Program-made: the position numbers and the translations under genes
Source: Mesorhizobium sp. 65-26
GTDB lineage: Bacteria > Pseudomonadota > Alphaproteobacteria > Rhizobiales > Rhizobiaceae
Direction of reading: 5' to 3'
Assembly (NCBI GenBank): GCA_001899205.1
Contig: MKVL01000030.1
Location: 1-64,000, forward strand
DNA: 64,000 bases
The notes under the pieces: model-generated
Told to the model about the DNA's origin: nothing
What the model saw: the letters and a program-made list of their open reading frames with translations, nothing else
The model's database searches: none
In this document: one piece after another, positions 62,601-64,000 of the stretch
How positions within the stretch are numbered: the stretch's first letter is position 1
Layout of the letters: each line of letters begins with the position of its first letter

Positions 62601-64000
62601 CGCCGTCACCGAGGTCGATCGGCTTGCCGTAGCGATTCTCGAGCTCCATGTCGTGGATGAAGACCATGCCCGTCTCGGCATCGCCGACCTCGAAGGTGCG
62701 CTCGCTGATCACCCGGAAGCCGATGTTTTCCAGCACGGGCACGCGCCGCGACAGCGCCACAGGGCTGCCGTGATGGTAAATCTTGAGTGCCGCCTGATCG
62801 GGCTTCTGCTCCGCATGCCGGTAGTAGTCGATGGCGATGGGATTTTGGGCATTGATCCGTGCGATGCGGCCGGCATCCACCAGCGCCACGGCAGGCGAGA
62901 AGCTGTCGCGATAGCTTTCTGAGAACCGCGCGGCGATGGCGGTGAGCGTTGGATCGGCGCCGCTCTCCGCAGCGGTCTCGCGAAGCGCGTCCTCCCAGGT
63001 CCGCACGATATCGCGGATCGCCGCCTCGATTGCCGCCTGCTCGATCTTCGGCGTCTTGCCGCCGGAACGGCCGATGATGAAATGGACACGCGCCAGCCCG
63101 CCCTCCGGGAACGCCGGATAGTAGGCCGAGAGCCGGCCGTCGAACACGGTCTTGAGGTAAGTGCCGACCTTCTCGCGCACAACGCTGTCGTAGCGGTCGC
63201 GCGGCACGAAGACGAGGACCGAGACGAAACGGTCGAACTGGTCGACGCGTACCAGGGCGCGGACCCGCGGCCGCTCGATCAGGCCCAATATCGCCTCGGC
63301 ATGCTTGCGCAGGATCGGCACCGGCACCTGGAACAGTTCGTCGCGCGGATAGCTTTCCAGCACATTGATCAGCGCCTTGCCGGAATGATCGCCCGGATTG
63401 AAGCCGGATTTGGCGATGACGGTCTCGGCCTTCGAGCGCAGATAAGGAATCTTCATCACCGAGCGCGTGTAGGCGGTCGAGGTGAACAGGCCAACGATGC
63501 GGAGCTCGCCAGCCAATGTCCCCTTGGGCGTGTAGGTCTTGATGCCGATGTAGTCGAGATAGGCGCGCCGATGCACGGCCGACTTGGCGTTGGCCTTGGT
63601 GACGATCAGCGGCTCCGGCCCGTGCAGGAAAGCTCGGATCTCCGGCGTTGTGGTGACGGCCTCGGTGCCGCGTCGCAGCACCAGCACGTCCGGGTCCTTG
63701 AGGATGCCGAGGCCAGGTTTGTCGGCCCTTTCCAGCGTGCCGCTCTTTTCGCCGCCCGTATACTTGAACTCGCGCATGCCGAGGAAAGTGAAATTGTCGT
63801 CGCGCAACCATTCGAGAAAGGCTATCGCCTCGGTGACATGGGCCTTGTCGAGCGGGACCGGCGCATAGCGGAACTCTGAAATCGCCTGATCGAGGCGCGC
63901 CAGCATGGGCTTCCAGTCGCTGACGGCGTCCCGGACCTGATCGAGAAGCTTCTTCAGGCGCTGGGCAAGGCCATGAGCCACTTCCGGAGAAAGCCGGGCG
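59674..64000 (-). CDS. gdhB: NAD-specific glutamate dehydrogenase, large type (N-terminus beyond window)
   Basis: 1,441 residues of a giant NAD-dependent glutamate dehydrogenase (about 1,600 residues in full), which oxidises glutamate to 2-oxoglutarate and ammonia. The N-terminal regulatory ACT-like region is present from the right edge on (FLEWLRDDNFTFLGMREFKY). The catalytic core shows RGGLRWSDRAQDYRTEVLGL with substrate lysine in VPVGAKGGFFPKRLP, ADKGTATFSDTANAISESHG and VGVGDMSGDVFGNGMLLSPQ (NAD-binding). The gene continues past 64000 and is complete on the 3' side. It needs no partner gene. Confidence 0.97.
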   Translation of the reverse strand, partial: ARLSPEVAHGLAQRLKKLLDQVRDAVSDWKPMLARLDQAISEFRYAPVPLDKAHVTEAIAFLEWLRDDNFTFLGMREFKYTGGEKSGTLERADKPGLGILKDPDVLVLRRGTEAVTTTPEIRAFLHGPEPLIVTKANAKSAVHRRAYLDYIGIKTYTPKGTLAGELRIVGLFTSTAYTRSVMKIPYLRSKAETVIAKSGFNPGDHSGKALINVLESYPRDELFQVPVPILRKHAEAILGLIERPRVRALVRVDQFDRFVSVLVFVPRDRYDSVVREKVGTYLKTVFDGRLSAYYPAFPEGGLARVHFIIGRSGGKTPKIEQAAIEAAIRDIVRTWEDALRETAAESGADPTLTAIAARFSESYRDSFSPAVALVDAGRIARINAQNPIAIDYYRHAEQKPDQAALKIYHHGSPVALSRRVPVLENIGFRVISERTFEVGDAETGMVFIHDMELENRYGKPIDLGDGGSLFEDAFLSVWRGDVDNDGYNGLAQTAGLWSSEITILRAYGRYLQQAGIPQSQDFIAAALNRYPEIARGLHALFVARLGPEAETEGAVAAKHLKAKIRDALEEVPNIDDDTIIRRYLNLIEASLRTNHFVADTREKGQSLAIKLDSRAVEGLPEPRPWREIFVYGSEVEGVHLRFGPVARGGLRWSDRAQDYRTEVLGLVKAQQVKNAVIVPVGAKGGFFPKRLPVGGSRDAVFEAGTSAYKNFVSSLLSITDNIGLEGVIPPAGVVRRDQDDPYFVVAADKGTATFSDTANAISESHGFWLDDAFASGGSAGYDHKKMGITAKGAWEAVKRHFREMNRDIQTSPFTVVGVGDMSGDVFGNGMLLSPQTRLIAAFDHRDIFIDPEPDAAASLAERQRMFALPRSSWQDYDKSKLSEGGVIVSRNQKSITLPQVAAAAIGLAKTTATPVEIMSAILRAPVDLLWFGGIGTYLRASGETNADVGDRANDAIRVTALEVRAKVIGEGANLGVTQRARIEFGLSGGRCNSDAIDNSGGVNCSDVEVNIKIALASAMRKGSLSRPARNKLLAEMTDEVASLVLANNYEQTLALSVARKRGLADIAHQARFMAALEGRGLLDRTVETLPSPAALADREARGEPLTRAELGVLLAYAKIVLFSDIVASDVPDESHFDRDLMGYFPDRMAKKYAAEIHGHRLRREIIARVVANDLVNRGGPSFVNRLQEATGRSAADVVRAFTVVRDGFGLSALYREIDALDNHIDGQVQLDLYQAVSRLIYTTSGWYLKNDTGSAALDQRIAELQEARKALEPKLISLLPAFSRERIEERRHGLFKGGAPEKLAEQLALADIGELIPDIALTARMAEADIVTAAKAFFAVSDAFRIPRVEDAARSITPPDYYDQLALSRATDTIGAARRGIAVAALASHGKAADPVAAWLEAGGERVARIRERLQALTEGGDITVSRLSVASGLMSDLTGI

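Noticed and set aside
61468-62922. A 484-codon open frame opposite the glutamate dehydrogenase
   Set aside because: Shadow frame of a large, well-conserved minus-strand enzyme.
1-64000. CRISPR array, prophage or integrated element
   Set aside because: No spaced repeats, integrase, capsid or toxin-antitoxin genes were found; the three tRNA genes show no attachment-site duplication.

Overview
The window reads as a stretch of an alphaproteobacterial chromosome, most likely a Mesorhizobium or close Phyllobacteriaceae relative. The basis is high GC, dense short operons, NTG starts, Rhizobiales-type families (BA14K-like protein, DUF2155, NDUFA12, a 180-kDa-type NAD-glutamate dehydrogenase, RNase E with a split S1 domain) and rhizobial intergenic palindromes. 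No phage, insertion sequence, CRISPR array or plasmid gene was seen; almost everything looks like core chromosome. The species call is inference from protein flavour, not from a marker gene.

Layout. 0-8 kb: the start of an EF-Tu gene running off the left edge, a GT87-like membrane glycosyltransferase, an EamA exporter, three small envelope or stress genes, tRNA-Gly, a TerC/CBS membrane protein, tRNA-Tyr and rlmB. 7.8-12.7 kb: the glyoxylate-to-glycerate pathway on the minus strand (gcl, hyi, tartronate semialdehyde reductase) with a divergent IclR regulator and palindromic operator candidates between them. 12.7-15.6 kb: a YbaK-type deacylase, a BA14K-like protein, a secreted peptide with two runs of eight histidines, a 55-aa membrane protein, tRNA-Thr and an Omp25/31-type porin. 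15.6-20.9 kb: a TetR regulator divergent from a PotFGHI-like ABC importer operon whose last gene is a metallo-beta-lactamase-fold hydrolase. 20.9-28 kb: a sugar-nucleotide epimerase, NAD kinase, a DEAD-box helicase, an OmpA-type lipoprotein, two GFA-family zinc proteins and prfB, which carries the classical programmed +1 frameshift.

28-39.5 kb: envelope and RNA metabolism (PBP1A, an AMIN/amidase_3 amidase, RNase E after a long leader, glutaminase, an aminotransferase, a periplasmic M48 protease). 39.6-46.9 kb: a DsbA-like protein, aroQ, accB, accC and aat on the plus strand; DUF2155 and NDUFA12 on the minus strand; then panBC. 47-51.5 kb: a LuxR regulator, a compact structured transcript that may encode a 23-aa peptide, a TadG-like vWA protein, a transglutaminase-like protein lacking the usual histidine, and an SdhAF4-like factor. 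51.6-64 kb: htpX-rsmB, a heparinase-II/III-like protein, an ABM protein, purH, an MFS transporter and a long part of NAD-glutamate dehydrogenase cut by the right edge.

The clearest functional modules are the glyoxylate carboligase pathway with its regulator, the TetR-controlled polyamine-type importer plus hydrolase, the biotin carboxyl carrier/carboxylase pair, and pantothenate synthesis. The least explained items are the roughly 180-nt structured locus at 48.38-48.57 kb, the histidine-rich peptide at 13.9 kb and the folded leader in front of the TerC gene.
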